A stretch of DNA of 64,000 bases from Amycolatopsis marina (GCF_900111885.1 NZ_FOKG01000004.1:174164-238163); one strand, 5' to 3'; counted from the stretch's first letter, positions 1 to 9,500 are shown. Program-made: numbers and translations. The notes: generated by a model not told the origin, from the sequence alone.

Positions 1-985
1 GTTGACGACCCGACTGCCGCACACCCTGGCCGCGATGCGGGCCGGGGTAGTGGACGGGTACAAGGCCTCCAAGATCGCCGACGTCACCGGATGTTTGTCC
101 GATGATCTCGCGCGGCTTGCCGATGAGCGGTTGTCGCAGCGGTTGGCGGGCAAGGACCCGACGCGGTTGCGGCGGGCGGCGCACCATGTCGTCGCCCAGG
201 TCGTTCCCGACGGCTACGCCAAGCGGGTGGCGCGGCGGCGGGCGGAACGGTCCGTGCAGTTGGTGCCGCAGGGCGAGGGCATGGCCACCCTGATCGCCGA
301 CCTGCCCGCCGAAACAGCCACCTCGATCTACACCCGCATCGACCGCGAAGCCCGACGGCTCCGCCACGCCGGAGCCACCGACACCCTCGACCAACTCCGC
401 GCCGACTTGTTCGGGAAGATGTGCCTGCGTGACGGCACCGGGTCGGGGGCTGTGCGGGCGGAGGTGTTCGTCTACGTCGCCGCCACCACCCTCCTCGGGC
501 TGGACGACGAGCCTGCCGAGATGACCGGGCACGGCTACATCCCCGCCTGGCTGGCCCGGCAGATCGCCACCGGACCCAACACCGTATGGCGCCGCATCCT
601 CACCGACACCATCACCGGGCACCCGATCGACCTCGGCCGCACCCGCTACCGACCCCCCGCACCGCTGGACGAATTCGTCCGCATCCGCGACCGCGAATGC
701 CGAGCATCGGGCTGCTACCGGCCGTCACAGTCCTGCGAACTCGACCACAGCCTCGACTGGCACAAGCACGGCACCACCACCGAAAAACGCCTCATCAGCC
801 TCTGCAAAACACACCACCGCCTCAAAGACCAACCCGGCTGGAACTACACCGTCAACCCCGCCGACAACACCCTCACCATCACCACACCCACCGGCCAACA
901 CCACACCACCCGACCACCCCGCCTCCACCAACCGGTCAGTAACTGTTCGTGTCGACCCCCTCATTCACGGTCACCTCGGGACTAA
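1..985 (+). CDS. DUF222 / HNH endonuclease domain protein (13E12 repeat family), 5' end cut by the window
   Basis: The reading frame is open from the first bases, so the true start lies outside the window; about 327 residues are visible. The N-terminal two thirds is the Arg- and Ala-rich helical DUF222 region. The C-terminal part (about residues 235-285) carries an HNH nuclease fold: CRASGC, then ELDHSLDWHKHG and LCKTHHRLK, supplying the Cys/His pairs and the catalytic DH of the HNH motif. Family members run to about 400-450 residues, so roughly a quarter is missing. These multicopy actinobacterial genes are thought to be mobile or selfish; their cellular role is unknown. The stop codon lies inside the iron box of the next operon, so the coding sequence abuts that promoter directly. 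Family assignment is firm; nuclease activity is inferred. Confidence 0.85.
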   Translation, partial: LTTRLPHTLAAMRAGVVDGYKASKIADVTGCLSDDLARLADERLSQRLAGKDPTRLRRAAHHVVAQVVPDGYAKRVARRRAERSVQLVPQGEGMATLIADLPAETATSIYTRIDREARRLRHAGATDTLDQLRADLFGKMCLRDGTGSGAVRAEVFVYVAATTLLGLDDEPAEMTGHGYIPAWLARQIATGPNTVWRRILTDTITGHPIDLGRTRYRPPAPLDEFVRIRDRECRASGCYRPSQSCELDHSLDWHKHGTTTEKRLISLCKTHHRLKDQPGWNYTVNPADNTLTITTPTGQHHTTRPPRLHQPVSNCSCRPPHSRSPRD

Positions 986-1001
986 GGTAAGACTTACCTC
1001 G
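983..1001. promoter_or_regulatory. Iron box (IdeR/DmdR-type operator) of the siderophore operon
   Basis: TAAGGTAAGACTTACCTCG matches the 19-bp actinobacterial iron-box consensus TTAGGTTAGGCTAACCTAA at 13 positions and keeps the inverted AGGT...ACCT core. It lies 25 bp before the GTG of the sbnA-like gene, where a bound Fe(II)-repressor would block transcription. It predicts derepression of the biosynthetic operon under iron starvation. The first three bases are the stop codon of the upstream HNH gene. Confidence 0.75.
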
Positions 1002-1026
1002 CATCTCCGCCTAGCCGAGGAGAACT

Positions 1027-2055
1027 GTGACTGTCGCTGCCGCCGTGGCCAGCTCCGTGCGCGAATCCATCCTCGACTGTGTCGGCAACACGCCCGTCGT
1101 CGCGCTGCGCAGGCTGTTTCCCGCGCCGGACGTCGAGGTGGTCGCGAAGCTGGAGCTGATGAATCCCGGCGGCAGCATGAAAGACCGGTCGGCGCGCTAC
1201 ATCGTGGAGAGCGGCCTGCGCGACGGCACGATCCCGCCGGGCAGCAGGCTGATCGAGAGCAGTTCCGGCAACTTCGGTATCGCCCTCGCCATGGCGGCCC
1301 GCGTACACGGCCTCGAGTTCACCTGCGTGGTGGATCCGAAGACCACTACTGTCAACCTCGCGATTCTGCGCAGGCTGGGCGTCACCCTCGAGATTGTCGA
1401 CAAGCTGGACACCGCGGGCGGCTACCTCGGCACCCGCATCCGACGGGTACAGGATCTCCTCGCCGAACAGCCGGAAACCATCTGGATCAACCAGTACGCC
1501 AACGACCGTAACTGGGAGGCGTACTACCACGGGACCGGCGCCGAACTGGTCACCCAGCTCGCCCTGCCCCCCGGCTACCTGTTCGCGCCGGTGAGCACCA
1601 CCGGCAGCGTGCTCGGGTGCGCACGTCGGCTCCGCGAACACTTCCCCGGACTGCACGTCGTCGCCGTGGACGCCGTCGGCTCCGTGATCTTCGGCGGCCC
1701 GCCAGGGCACCGCGAGATCCCCGGCATCGGCTCGAGCCGCGTGCCGGAACTCTGCTGCCCTGCCGAGATCGACGAGGTCGTACACGTCGACGACGTCGAC
1801 GCCGCCCTCGGTTGCCGGGAGTTGCTGTCCGCCGAGGGGATCTTCGCGGGCGGTTCCAGTGGCTCGGTCGTCGCCGCGATCGCCCGCCGCCTGCCGACGC
1901 TGCCCAAACCCTGCCGCATCGTGGCGATCTTCCCCGATCGCGGCGACCGCTACCTGGACCTGGTCTACGACGACGAATGGCTGGAGCAGGCCCGCGTCCG
2001 TCGCACCGAGACCGACACCACTACCACCACCGACACCGACAGGAGTAGTTCGTGA
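1027..2055 (+). CDS. sbnA: N-(2-amino-2-carboxyethyl)-L-glutamate synthase, SbnA-like (diaminopropionate synthesis step 1)
   Basis: This is a 342-aa PLP enzyme of the cysteine synthase fold. The SbnA reaction joins O-phospho-L-serine and L-glutamate to give ACEGA, the precursor of L-2,3-diaminopropionate. Visible signatures are the PLP lysine in NPGGSMKDR (K52), the substrate loop SSSGNFG (about 79-86) and the glycine-rich phosphate loop STTGSVLG (about 191-198). The GTG start is set by a GAGGAG ribosome site 4 nt upstream. The neighbouring SbnB-type gene, three NIS synthetases and an SbnH-type decarboxylase make SbnA much likelier than a housekeeping cysteine synthase. The C-terminal 20 residues are Thr/Asp-rich and probably disordered. 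It is the first gene of the iron-box operon and overlaps the next by 4 bp (GTGA). Confidence 0.88.
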   Translation: MTVAAAVASSVRESILDCVGNTPVVALRRLFPAPDVEVVAKLELMNPGGSMKDRSARYIVESGLRDGTIPPGSRLIESSSGNFGIALAMAARVHGLEFTCVVDPKTTTVNLAILRRLGVTLEIVDKLDTAGGYLGTRIRRVQDLLAEQPETIWINQYANDRNWEAYYHGTGAELVTQLALPPGYLFAPVSTTGSVLGCARRLREHFPGLHVVAVDAVGSVIFGGPPGHREIPGIGSSRVPELCCPAEIDEVVHVDDVDAALGCRELLSAEGIFAGGSSGSVVAAIARRLPTLPKPCRIVAIFPDRGDRYLDLVYDDEWLEQARVRRTETDTTTTTDTDRSSS

Positions 2056-3098
2056 CCTCGACCCATGCCGCCGCCCCGGACACCGGCACCGCTTCCCCGC
2101 GCATGCTCTACCTCAACCGCCGGGACGTCGTGGCGGCCGGCGGCACCGACCCCGAGCTCTACGTCACCGCCCTGCGCACCGCCCTCGTCGCCCACACGCG
2201 GGGACGAACCGTCCAGCCACTCAAGCCGTACCTGCGCGCGAACGGCAAGCAGGGGCATATCGCCGACCGCATCATCGCCATGCCCGCACACGTCGGCGAA
2301 CCCGGTATCTCCGGCGTGAAGTGGATCGGCAGCAAACACGACAACCCGACCACGCGGGGACTAGAGCGGGCCAGCGCCGTGATCGTGCTCAACGACCCGG
2401 ACAGCAATTACCCCATCGCACTGCTGGAAGGCAGCCTGATCAGCGCATGGCGGACCGCCGCGGTCACCTGTCTCGCCGCCGAGTACTTCGCGAGACCCGG
2501 CTTCACCGACGTCGCGCTGATCGGTTGCGGGGTGATCGGCAGCACCCAACTCAGGGCGCTCACCCGGTGTTACCCGAACATCACCACCGCGCACATCTTC
2601 GACACCGCACCGGAAGCGGCGCAGGCGCTGGCGGACCGCATCAGCGAGGAACGGCCCGGCCTCAAGGTCGCGATCGCGGAGTCTGCAGAGGAAGCCGTGC
2701 GCGCGGGTGAGGTCGTCATGCCGTGCACCCTCGCCGACCGGCCCTACATTCCCTTCTCCTGGCTCAGTCGCGGCACCTTCCTCGCCAACGTCTCGATCAT
2801 GGACGTGCACAAGGACGTGTTCCTCAACGCGGACAAGGTCGTCGTCGACGACTGGGAGCAGAGCAACAGGGAAAAGAAGATCATCAACCAGCTGGTCCTC
2901 GCGGGCACCTTCTCCAGGGAGCGGCTGCACGCCGAACTCGGTGACGTCATCGCGGGCAATCGGCCGGGCAGGGAAAACGCCGACGAGATCATCCTGCTCA
3001 ACCCGATGGGGATGGCCGTGGAGGACATCGCCTGCGCGGCCGAGATCCATCGCAGGGCCCGTGAGCGGGAGATCGGCACCTGGCTGGATCTGTACTAA
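2052..3098 (+). CDS. sbnB: 2,3-diaminopropionate biosynthesis protein SbnB-like (ornithine cyclodeaminase family)
   Basis: This 348-aa NAD-dependent enzyme belongs to the ornithine cyclodeaminase/mu-crystallin family. In staphylococci SbnB oxidatively hydrolyses ACEGA to L-2,3-diaminopropionate, 2-oxoglutarate and NADH, which supplies two building blocks of staphyloferrin B at once. The Rossmann nucleotide loop is GCGVIG (residues 158-163). The substrate region includes KWIGSKHDNP (about 90-99) and the stretch around SAWRTAAVT (131-139). The start GTG overlaps the stop of the sbnA-like gene (GTGA), a translational coupling typical of pathway partners. The length matches staphylococcal SbnB. 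The family alone would allow ornithine cyclodeaminase or alanine dehydrogenase; the context decides. Confidence 0.88.
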   Translation: MTSTHAAAPDTGTASPRMLYLNRRDVVAAGGTDPELYVTALRTALVAHTRGRTVQPLKPYLRANGKQGHIADRIIAMPAHVGEPGISGVKWIGSKHDNPTTRGLERASAVIVLNDPDSNYPIALLEGSLISAWRTAAVTCLAAEYFARPGFTDVALIGCGVIGSTQLRALTRCYPNITTAHIFDTAPEAAQALADRISEERPGLKVAIAESAEEAVRAGEVVMPCTLADRPYIPFSWLSRGTFLANVSIMDVHKDVFLNADKVVVDDWEQSNREKKIINQLVLAGTFSRERLHAELGDVIAGNRPGRENADEIILLNPMGMAVEDIACAAEIHRRAREREIGTWLDLY

Positions 3099-4793
3099 AT
3101 GGACCTGCCCACCGAGGAGGTCATGCGCGACCTGGTCGACACCCTTTTTCAGGAGAACCTGTTCGGCTTCGCCGACGGCGAGGTCGAACCGGCCGGCCCA
3201 GGCCAGTGGCGGTACCGGGCAGCGGGTGTCGAGGTCCAGGTGCGTCCAGGGGGACGCCTGCAGGAGTACCGCTACAGCCAAGGCCCGGTACGCCACGATG
3301 AAACCGAACTGACGCCGGACGAGCTGCTACGTCTGCTGGCCTCGGACTCCGCGCACACCGACCTGGTCGCGGCTGATCTGCACACAGCCGTGGAACACGC
3401 GCGGGTGACACTGCACGCTCGGCACGACCTGCTTCCTCGGTCCGGGAGTCTGCTTGCGGGTGAACGCCTCGCCGCGACCCGAAACCGCCCCTTTCACCCC
3501 ACCGCCCGGGCGGCCAGCGGGTGGACCGCGTCCGAACTCGCCGCCTACGGCCCCATGCGTCCATCGCCGCTGGCGCTGACCTGGGTCGCCGTCCGCACCG
3601 AGATGCTGCGCCACGGTTCGGGGGAAGACAGCAGGCGAATCGCCGAACTGCTGCTGGACGAACAGGATGCCGGACAACTTGCCGACGTACTCCGGAAAAG
3701 CGGCCTTCCGTCGGACGAGTTCACCGTCTTGCCGGTACACCCCTGGCAGTTCGAGCACGTGCTCCCCCGGGAATTCGTCGACGAGTTCACGGCAGGTACC
3801 GTGCGGGTGCTGGGCAAAGGCATCGGGCAGGGGCATCCGACGGCATCGTTGCGCACGATCACGACCGCACCGGAATCGGCTCGGCACCTGAAACTTCCGC
3901 TCGGAATCGCCACCCTCGGCGCCGCGCGGCTACTACCGCCCCGCTACCTGGACAACGGCGAGCGCGGTGAACGGTTGCTGCGGACCCTGCTCGACCGCGA
4001 TCCCGGACTACGCGCCAGAGTGCTGGTCTGTGACGAGCGCACCTGGGTCGGCTGGCAGGCGACGGCCGAGGACGAGTTCGCCGATCGGCCGGGGCAACTG
4101 GCCGCACAGGTGCGGGAGTACCCGGGTGGCGTGCTCGACGACCCGGAAACGATCGCTCTCCCGATGGCGGCGCTCGCGGCACACGAATGGCGGGTGTTCG
4201 GCCCGGTAATCCTCTGTGGACGGCGTCCGCTCGATTTCTTCACCGAGTTGGCGGAACTCTTCCTCGCGAGCATGCTGGGCTTTCTCCGCTATGGGGTACT
4301 TCCCGAACCACACGGGCAGAACGTCGTGCTGACCGTGCGAGAAGGCAGGCCGGAACGGCTGGTTCTGCGGGATCACGACACCGTCCGGCTGTACCCGGAG
4401 TGGCTGACGGCAGCAGGCGTCGCGAACCCCGGATACCGGGTCCGCCCCGGCGCACCGCAGTCATTGTCGCTCGAAACGGCGCAACGGCTGGTCGGCTACC
4501 TGCAGACACTCGGCGTTCAGGTCAACCTGTACGCCATCGCCGACGCGATCGGCAGGCAGTACGGCATCGCCGAGGACACGCTGTGGGACAGCATCCGGAC
4601 GGCGACGATCAGCGCACTTGACACACTCGACCTTCCCGCGCACGTGTCAACTGTCCTGCGGCGGCAACTGCTCGAGGAAACTCGTTGGCCGAGCAGGCAG
4701 GTGCTCGGTCCACTGTTGCGCAGTGGCCCGTCGTCCGGAGTGAGCATGCCCGCCGGCACCGGTTCGGTGCCGAATCCACTGCGGAGGCCATAG
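3099..4793 (+). CDS. IucA/IucC family NIS siderophore synthetase 1
   Basis: This is a 564-aa NRPS-independent siderophore synthetase: it adenylates a carboxylate and condenses it with an amine. The ATG directly follows the TAA of the sbnB-like gene. Conserved family blocks are present: LPVHPWQ (about 210-216), the SLRT block (about 250), EPHGQN (about 405-410) and LRDHDT (about 424-429). The ATP-loop block is atypical: it reads NRPFHPTARAASG where most family members, including the next two genes, have GHxxHPxxKSxxG, so Arg replaces the usual Lys. The final FerS-like C-terminal helical region is intact. By gene order it would correspond to SbnC, but the subtype cannot be assigned from the sequence alone. 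Confidence 0.9.
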   Translation: MDLPTEEVMRDLVDTLFQENLFGFADGEVEPAGPGQWRYRAAGVEVQVRPGGRLQEYRYSQGPVRHDETELTPDELLRLLASDSAHTDLVAADLHTAVEHARVTLHARHDLLPRSGSLLAGERLAATRNRPFHPTARAASGWTASELAAYGPMRPSPLALTWVAVRTEMLRHGSGEDSRRIAELLLDEQDAGQLADVLRKSGLPSDEFTVLPVHPWQFEHVLPREFVDEFTAGTVRVLGKGIGQGHPTASLRTITTAPESARHLKLPLGIATLGAARLLPPRYLDNGERGERLLRTLLDRDPGLRARVLVCDERTWVGWQATAEDEFADRPGQLAAQVREYPGGVLDDPETIALPMAALAAHEWRVFGPVILCGRRPLDFFTELAELFLASMLGFLRYGVLPEPHGQNVVLTVREGRPERLVLRDHDTVRLYPEWLTAAGVANPGYRVRPGAPQSLSLETAQRLVGYLQTLGVQVNLYAIADAIGRQYGIAEDTLWDSIRTATISALDTLDLPAHVSTVLRRQLLEETRWPSRQVLGPLLRSGPSSGVSMPAGTGSVPNPLRRP

Positions 4794-6457
4794 TGGACGG
4801 ATCAATGGAGACCGTGGATCCGTGTCACGCCGAGGCGGCCTGGCGCGGAGCACGCGAGCGGCTGCTGAACGCCTTCCTGCGTGAAACGGGACTGGACGTG
4901 CCTGTCGAAGGTGAACTGCACATCCCGCTGCCCGCGACGAACCGCGTCCTGCTGGTACGGGTGCGTTACCTTTCCGCGTCCGGCGGGCACCAGTTCGCGG
5001 ACGACATGCTGCTTCGTGACGACAACGGGGTGACCGGCCCAGTAGGAAACGCGGACTTCCTCGACGCGCTGCTGTCCGAGGTCGCCGCGAGGTCGGGGTT
5101 GAGCGACGCCGAAGCGCGGAGGAAAGAACTCGCCGAACAGGTGCAGGGCAGCGTCTCGCACACGGCCCGCTACCTGGCCGGGGCGGCGAGCGCGCCGCAG
5201 CCCGCGCCGGATGAGAAGGTGTCGACCAGGTACGCCGAGCAGCACGTCCTGACTGGACACCCGTTTCACCCGACACCGAAGAGTGCCGAGGGATTCGACG
5301 AAACCGACCTCGGCCGCTACAGCCCGGAACTCGGCGCCTCGTTCATTCCGCACCAGCTGGCGCTTGCCGGGGAACTGGTGCTACAGCGGAGAATCACGGA
5401 CACCAGCTGGGTGCCCGACGAGGTTCGGGGGCACGTGCCCGACGGTTTCGTACCGCTTCCGGCGCACCCGTGGCAGGTTCGGTACCTGCTCGCGCAGCCC
5501 GCGGTGCGAGAGCTGGTGCGTCAGGGCGGGCTGGTGCCGCTGGGGCCGCTCGGCCCAGCGGTGTATCCCACGTCGTCGGTGCGAACGGTGTGCGCACCCG
5601 CGTTCCCGACCTCGTGGAAGCTCCCTCTGCACGTGCGCATCACCAACTTCTTCCGCACCAACCCGGTCGAGCACCTGCGGCGGGCCGGTGACGCCTCCGC
5701 GCTCATCGCGCGACTGCTGCCGGGCTGGTCCTGCGCCGGTTTCGAGGTACTGCTGGAAAGTGGCTTCAGGACGATCGATCCGGACACGACGAGTGCCGAT
5801 CTTTCGGCCGAGTTCGGCGTGCTGTACCGGGACAACCCGTTCCACTCCAACGGCCAGTCGCCCAGGGTGCTCGCGGCACTTCTGGAAGAGGGTTCCAGGG
5901 GCGAACCACCGGAGTTGGTCCGTTGCGCTTGGGAGGCGGGGGACGTCGTGGAGTGGCTGCGGCACTACCTGCGGATCTCTTTGCTGCCCCTGCTGGGCGT
6001 CTTTGCCGCCGACGGCGTCAGTTTCGAGGCACACGTGCAGAACTCCCTGCTGTGTACCGAGGACGGCTGGCCGGTGCGATTCTGGGTGCGTGATCTCGAA
6101 GGTGTCAGCGTGAGCAGGGACCGGATACCGGCCAGGGCGGGCGACAGCGCACCGGTTCGAGACAGCCCCGTCTGCTACGACGATGCCGAGGCGTGGCTAC
6201 GGCTGCGATATCACGCGATCACCAACCAGCTCGGACACGTGGTCCGGATACTCGGCAGGCACACCGGAATCGGGGAGAAGCCACTGTGGCGAGTGGCCCG
6301 TGCGGAGGTCGCGGCCTGCGGAGCCGCAGGCGACTACGGGGGCGAGTTGCTCGGCGCGGCAACTCTTCCGGCAAAGGCGAACCTGCTGAGCCGGTTCAGC
6401 GGGCGCGGTGAGCGGCCGCTGTACGTCGATGTACCCAATCCGCTGCGTGAGGAGTGA
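4793..6457 (+). CDS. IucA/IucC family NIS siderophore synthetase 2
   Basis: This is a 554-aa NIS synthetase. The frame is open further upstream, but the GTG at the TAGTG junction with the previous gene (1-bp overlap) gives the normal family length; an ATG four codons later is the alternative. Intact family blocks are LTGHPFHPTPKSAEGF (about 151-166), LPAHPWQ (about 222-228), SSVRTV (about 261), FEAHVQNSLL (about 411-420) and WVRDLEG (about 431-437). In staphyloferrin B assembly three such enzymes attach diaminopropionate to citrate, a second diaminopropionate to the decarboxylated intermediate, and 2-oxoglutarate. Position suggests an SbnE-like (type A, citrate) role, but this is inference. 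Four bases separate it from the next gene. Confidence 0.9.
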   Translation: MDGSMETVDPCHAEAAWRGARERLLNAFLRETGLDVPVEGELHIPLPATNRVLLVRVRYLSASGGHQFADDMLLRDDNGVTGPVGNADFLDALLSEVAARSGLSDAEARRKELAEQVQGSVSHTARYLAGAASAPQPAPDEKVSTRYAEQHVLTGHPFHPTPKSAEGFDETDLGRYSPELGASFIPHQLALAGELVLQRRITDTSWVPDEVRGHVPDGFVPLPAHPWQVRYLLAQPAVRELVRQGGLVPLGPLGPAVYPTSSVRTVCAPAFPTSWKLPLHVRITNFFRTNPVEHLRRAGDASALIARLLPGWSCAGFEVLLESGFRTIDPDTTSADLSAEFGVLYRDNPFHSNGQSPRVLAALLEEGSRGEPPELVRCAWEAGDVVEWLRHYLRISLLPLLGVFAADGVSFEAHVQNSLLCTEDGWPVRFWVRDLEGVSVSRDRIPARAGDSAPVRDSPVCYDDAEAWLRLRYHAITNQLGHVVRILGRHTGIGEKPLWRVARAEVAACGAAGDYGGELLGAATLPAKANLLSRFSGRGERPLYVDVPNPLREE

Positions 6458-6461
6458 TCAG

Positions 6462-8252
6462 GTGAGGCAGATGGAACCGGATCTGGTGCAGCGGGCGCTA
6501 CGAGCGCCGGGCTTTCCCGAGGTACGGCGCAGGGTGTTCCGTCAGTTGCTGGAGTCACTGCTCTACGAGAACGCGGTGCGGGCACACGAGAACGACGATG
6601 GCCGGTCGGTCGTGGCGGCGGTGAGCGACGAGGGAGAGCCGGTGCGCTACGTCGTCACCGCGCGCCGCCGGTTCGGCTTCGGCCGGGTCGCCGTGACCGG
6701 GCCGGTCCTACGAACGGACTCGGGCGGCATCGCGGAAGCCGAGTCACTGAGCGGGTTTCTCGGTGAGGCACGGGCGGCGCTGGACGCGGATCCGGAACTG
6801 CTGACCAGGTTCGCGAGGGAACTCGAGGAGACGCTGGTCAAGGACGCGGCAGCACAGTACGTACGCGTCCGGCGAGGTGGTCGACTGGCGGACGCGAGCT
6901 ACGACGAACTGGAAGGCCGCATCACCGACGGACACCGGTATCACCCGACGTTCAAATCGCGGATGGGTTTCGACGCCGCGGACAACTACGCCTACGGTCC
7001 CGAGTTCGCTCACCCGGTACATCCATTGTGGATCGCGGCGCACAACGAAATCAGTGAGGTGAGCACGTCCTCGACACTGTCCGGACAGGACTTCGTTCGC
7101 GGACAACTCGGTGCCACGAAGACCGAGCACTTCCTGGACATCCTTCGCGAGGCGGGGGCGGAACCCGCCGACTTCACGTTGGTACCGGTGCATCCCTGGC
7201 AGTGGCGGGAGCAGGTGGCGACCGCGTTCGCCGAACCACTCCGGCAGGGTTCGCTGCACCTGCTCGGCCCCGATCCGGACGAGTTCCTGCCGCAGCAGTC
7301 CATCCGGACCATGGCCTGCGTCACGACACCACATCGCCCCTACCTCAAACTCGCACTGTCCATCGTGAACACGTCCACCAGCAGGGTGCTGGCCCCACAC
7401 ACCGTGCGCAACGCCGCGCCGATCTCCGACTGGCTGCGGGACGTGGTCGAATCGGACCCGTTCCTGCGCGACGACTGCAGGGTGGTCCTGCTCGGCGAGG
7501 TGCAGGGCAGCGCTGTCGTCCCGGACCAGCCAGGTGGGTTGCTTCGGGAGGACACCTACGGGGTCCTGTCGTGCATCTGGCGCGAGAGCCTGTATCCACA
7601 TGTCGAACCGGGCGAGAATGCCGTGCCGTTCACCGGACTGACCGCGCGCGAACTCGACGGAACCCCGATGATCGAGCACTGGGTGCGCAAGCAGGGAGTG
7701 ATCGGCTGGCTCGACAGGCTGGTCGAGGTCAGTGTCGTTCCGCTGCTGCACCTGCTGTGCAGGCACGGCATCGCGCTGGAGTCGCACGCGCAGAACATGG
7801 TTCTCCTGCACCGGGGAGGAGTTCCGGAGCGGGTGGTGCTGCGCGACTTCCACGACGGGGTGCGATTCTCCCGTGCACATCTCGCCGAGCCGGATCGTTG
7901 CCCGGAACTCGCCGGGACACCGGCACACCACGGGAACCGGAACTCCTTTGTGGAGACCGACGATCTTGATCTGGTGACGGACTTCCTCCTGGACGCGTTC
8001 TTCTTCATCAACCTCGGCGAACTGTCGATCTTCCTCGCGGACACCTACGGGCTGGCCGAGCGCGAGTTCTGGAAGGTGGTTCGGGCCAGGGTCGCGGCCT
8101 ATCAGGAAGCCTTTCCCGAACTGACCGGCAGGTTCACCCTGTTCGACCTGGCCAAACCGACCATCGCGGTGGAGCGGCTCACCACCAGGCGGCTGTTGCC
8201 GGACACCGAACTCCGGCTGCACTCGGTGCCGAATCCCCTCGCGGGCCCGTGA
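6462..8252 (+). CDS. IucA/IucC family NIS siderophore synthetase 3
   Basis: This is a 596-aa NIS synthetase. The GTG start is chosen because GAGGAG lies 7 nt upstream and the preceding gene ends 4 bp before it; an in-frame ATG three codons on is possible. Blocks visible are DGHRYHPTFKSRMGF (about 159-173) followed by DNYAYGPEF, VPVHPWQW (about 242-249), QQSIRTM (about 278-284), LESHAQNMVLLH (about 440-451) and LRDFHDG (about 460-466). The SRMGF...DNYAYGPEF signature is the form usual in synthetases acting on already substituted carboxylates, so a late assembly step (SbnF- or SbnC-like) is plausible. It overlaps the decarboxylase gene by 4 bp. Confidence 0.9.
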   Translation: MRQMEPDLVQRALRAPGFPEVRRRVFRQLLESLLYENAVRAHENDDGRSVVAAVSDEGEPVRYVVTARRRFGFGRVAVTGPVLRTDSGGIAEAESLSGFLGEARAALDADPELLTRFARELEETLVKDAAAQYVRVRRGGRLADASYDELEGRITDGHRYHPTFKSRMGFDAADNYAYGPEFAHPVHPLWIAAHNEISEVSTSSTLSGQDFVRGQLGATKTEHFLDILREAGAEPADFTLVPVHPWQWREQVATAFAEPLRQGSLHLLGPDPDEFLPQQSIRTMACVTTPHRPYLKLALSIVNTSTSRVLAPHTVRNAAPISDWLRDVVESDPFLRDDCRVVLLGEVQGSAVVPDQPGGLLREDTYGVLSCIWRESLYPHVEPGENAVPFTGLTARELDGTPMIEHWVRKQGVIGWLDRLVEVSVVPLLHLLCRHGIALESHAQNMVLLHRGGVPERVVLRDFHDGVRFSRAHLAEPDRCPELAGTPAHHGNRNSFVETDDLDLVTDFLLDAFFFINLGELSIFLADTYGLAEREFWKVVRARVAAYQEAFPELTGRFTLFDLAKPTIAVERLTTRRLLPDTELRLHSVPNPLAGP

Positions 8253-9451
8253 TGGCAGCGGACAGGATCACCGCGCTGGTCGCCGAACGCGCGACGCGGT
8301 CCGAACCTGTATGTCTCTATGCCTACGACCTCGACGCGCTGGCGGCGCACGTCGGCGCGCTGGTTGGCGAACTTCCCGAGCGGTGCCGGATGTTCTACGC
8401 GATGAAGGCCAACAGCGCGGCGCCCTTGCTGCGCACACTGGCCCCGCTGGTCGCCGGATTCGAGGTCGCGTCGGGCGGCGAACTGGCGAAGGCACGGGAG
8501 GCGGACCCGGACGTGCCGGTGCTGTTCGGAGGGCCCGCGAAGACCGACAGCGAGATCGCCGAAGCGCTGCGCGCGGGGGTACTCCGGCTGCACGTGGAGA
8601 GCGTGCTGGAGCTGCACCGGGTCTCTGCGGTCGCCACCCGCCTGGGTAGCCGTGCCGACGTACTGCTGCGAGTGAACCTCGCGGGACCGTTTCCGGCCGC
8701 GACCATCGCGATGGCAGGAGTGCCCACCCAGTTCGGAATCGACGAGTCGGCACTGCCCGAGGCGATCCGTGCTGCGCAGGACCTCCCCGGCGTCCGGCTG
8801 ACGGGGTTTCACCTGCACTCGCTGTCGAACAACCTCTCGGCCACCGCGCATCTGGAAATGCTTGCGCTCTACCGGGACCGGGTCATCGGCTGGGAACGGG
8901 AGTTCGGGCTGCGCTGCGAGGTCGTGAACATGGGTGGCGGGATCGGCGTCAACTACGGCGATCTGAGCGCGCAATTCGACTGGCCCGGTTTCACCAGCGG
9001 GCTGCGCGACCTCGCCAAGCGGACCTTTCCCGGGCACTGGCGGGAGATCGACTTCGAATGCGGCCGGTTCCTGGTCGCCGGATGCGGCAGTTATGCGGCA
9101 GAAGTCCTCGACATCAAGCACAACCACGGTTCGGCGTTCGCGCTCGTGCGCGGCGGCACACACCACTTCCGACTGCCCGTGTCCTGGCAGCACAGTCACC
9201 CGTTCGTCGTCCAGCCCGTCGAGCGGTGGCGGTACGACGCGCCGCGGCCGGAGTCGTCCGGTGAACCGGTAACCGTGACCGGCGAGCTGTGCACACCCAA
9301 GGACGTCCTCGCCAGAGCGGTGGTGGCACCACGGATCCGGGCGGGCGACGTGCTGGTCTTCCAGTACGCGGGGGCCTATGGCTGGGAGATCTCACACCAT
9401 GACTTCCTCAGCCATCCACACCCTGAGCAGGTGTTTCTGGGCAGAAGGTGA
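8249..9451 (+). CDS. sbnH: PLP-dependent decarboxylase, SbnH-like (fold type III)
   Basis: This is a 400-aa enzyme of the ornithine/diaminopimelate decarboxylase (alanine-racemase fold) family. SbnH decarboxylates the citryl-diaminopropionate intermediate to citryl-diaminoethane in staphyloferrin B synthesis. The PLP lysine is K53 in FYAMKANS, followed by the substrate-contact region GFHLHSLSNN (about 188-197), the glycine loop MGGGIG (about 231-236), ECGRF (about 270-274) and the dimer-interface motif GELCTPKDVL (about 345-354). The GTG start overlaps the previous stop (GTGATG); an ATG one codon later is equivalent. Diaminopimelate decarboxylase is excluded by context and by divergence from the LysA pattern. 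Confidence 0.87.
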   Translation: MMAADRITALVAERATRSEPVCLYAYDLDALAAHVGALVGELPERCRMFYAMKANSAAPLLRTLAPLVAGFEVASGGELAKAREADPDVPVLFGGPAKTDSEIAEALRAGVLRLHVESVLELHRVSAVATRLGSRADVLLRVNLAGPFPAATIAMAGVPTQFGIDESALPEAIRAAQDLPGVRLTGFHLHSLSNNLSATAHLEMLALYRDRVIGWEREFGLRCEVVNMGGGIGVNYGDLSAQFDWPGFTSGLRDLAKRTFPGHWREIDFECGRFLVAGCGSYAAEVLDIKHNHGSAFALVRGGTHHFRLPVSWQHSHPFVVQPVERWRYDAPRPESSGEPVTVTGELCTPKDVLARAVVAPRIRAGDVLVFQYAGAYGWEISHHDFLSHPHPEQVFLGRR

Positions 9452-9500
9452 CATCCGCTATGTACGGATTGTGTTAACGAACCCGAGGATCTAGGGTCCG

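Noticed and set aside
1027..2055. Housekeeping cysteine synthase
   Set aside because: Iron-box control and overlap with an SbnB-type gene followed by three NIS synthetases point to diaminopropionate synthesis.
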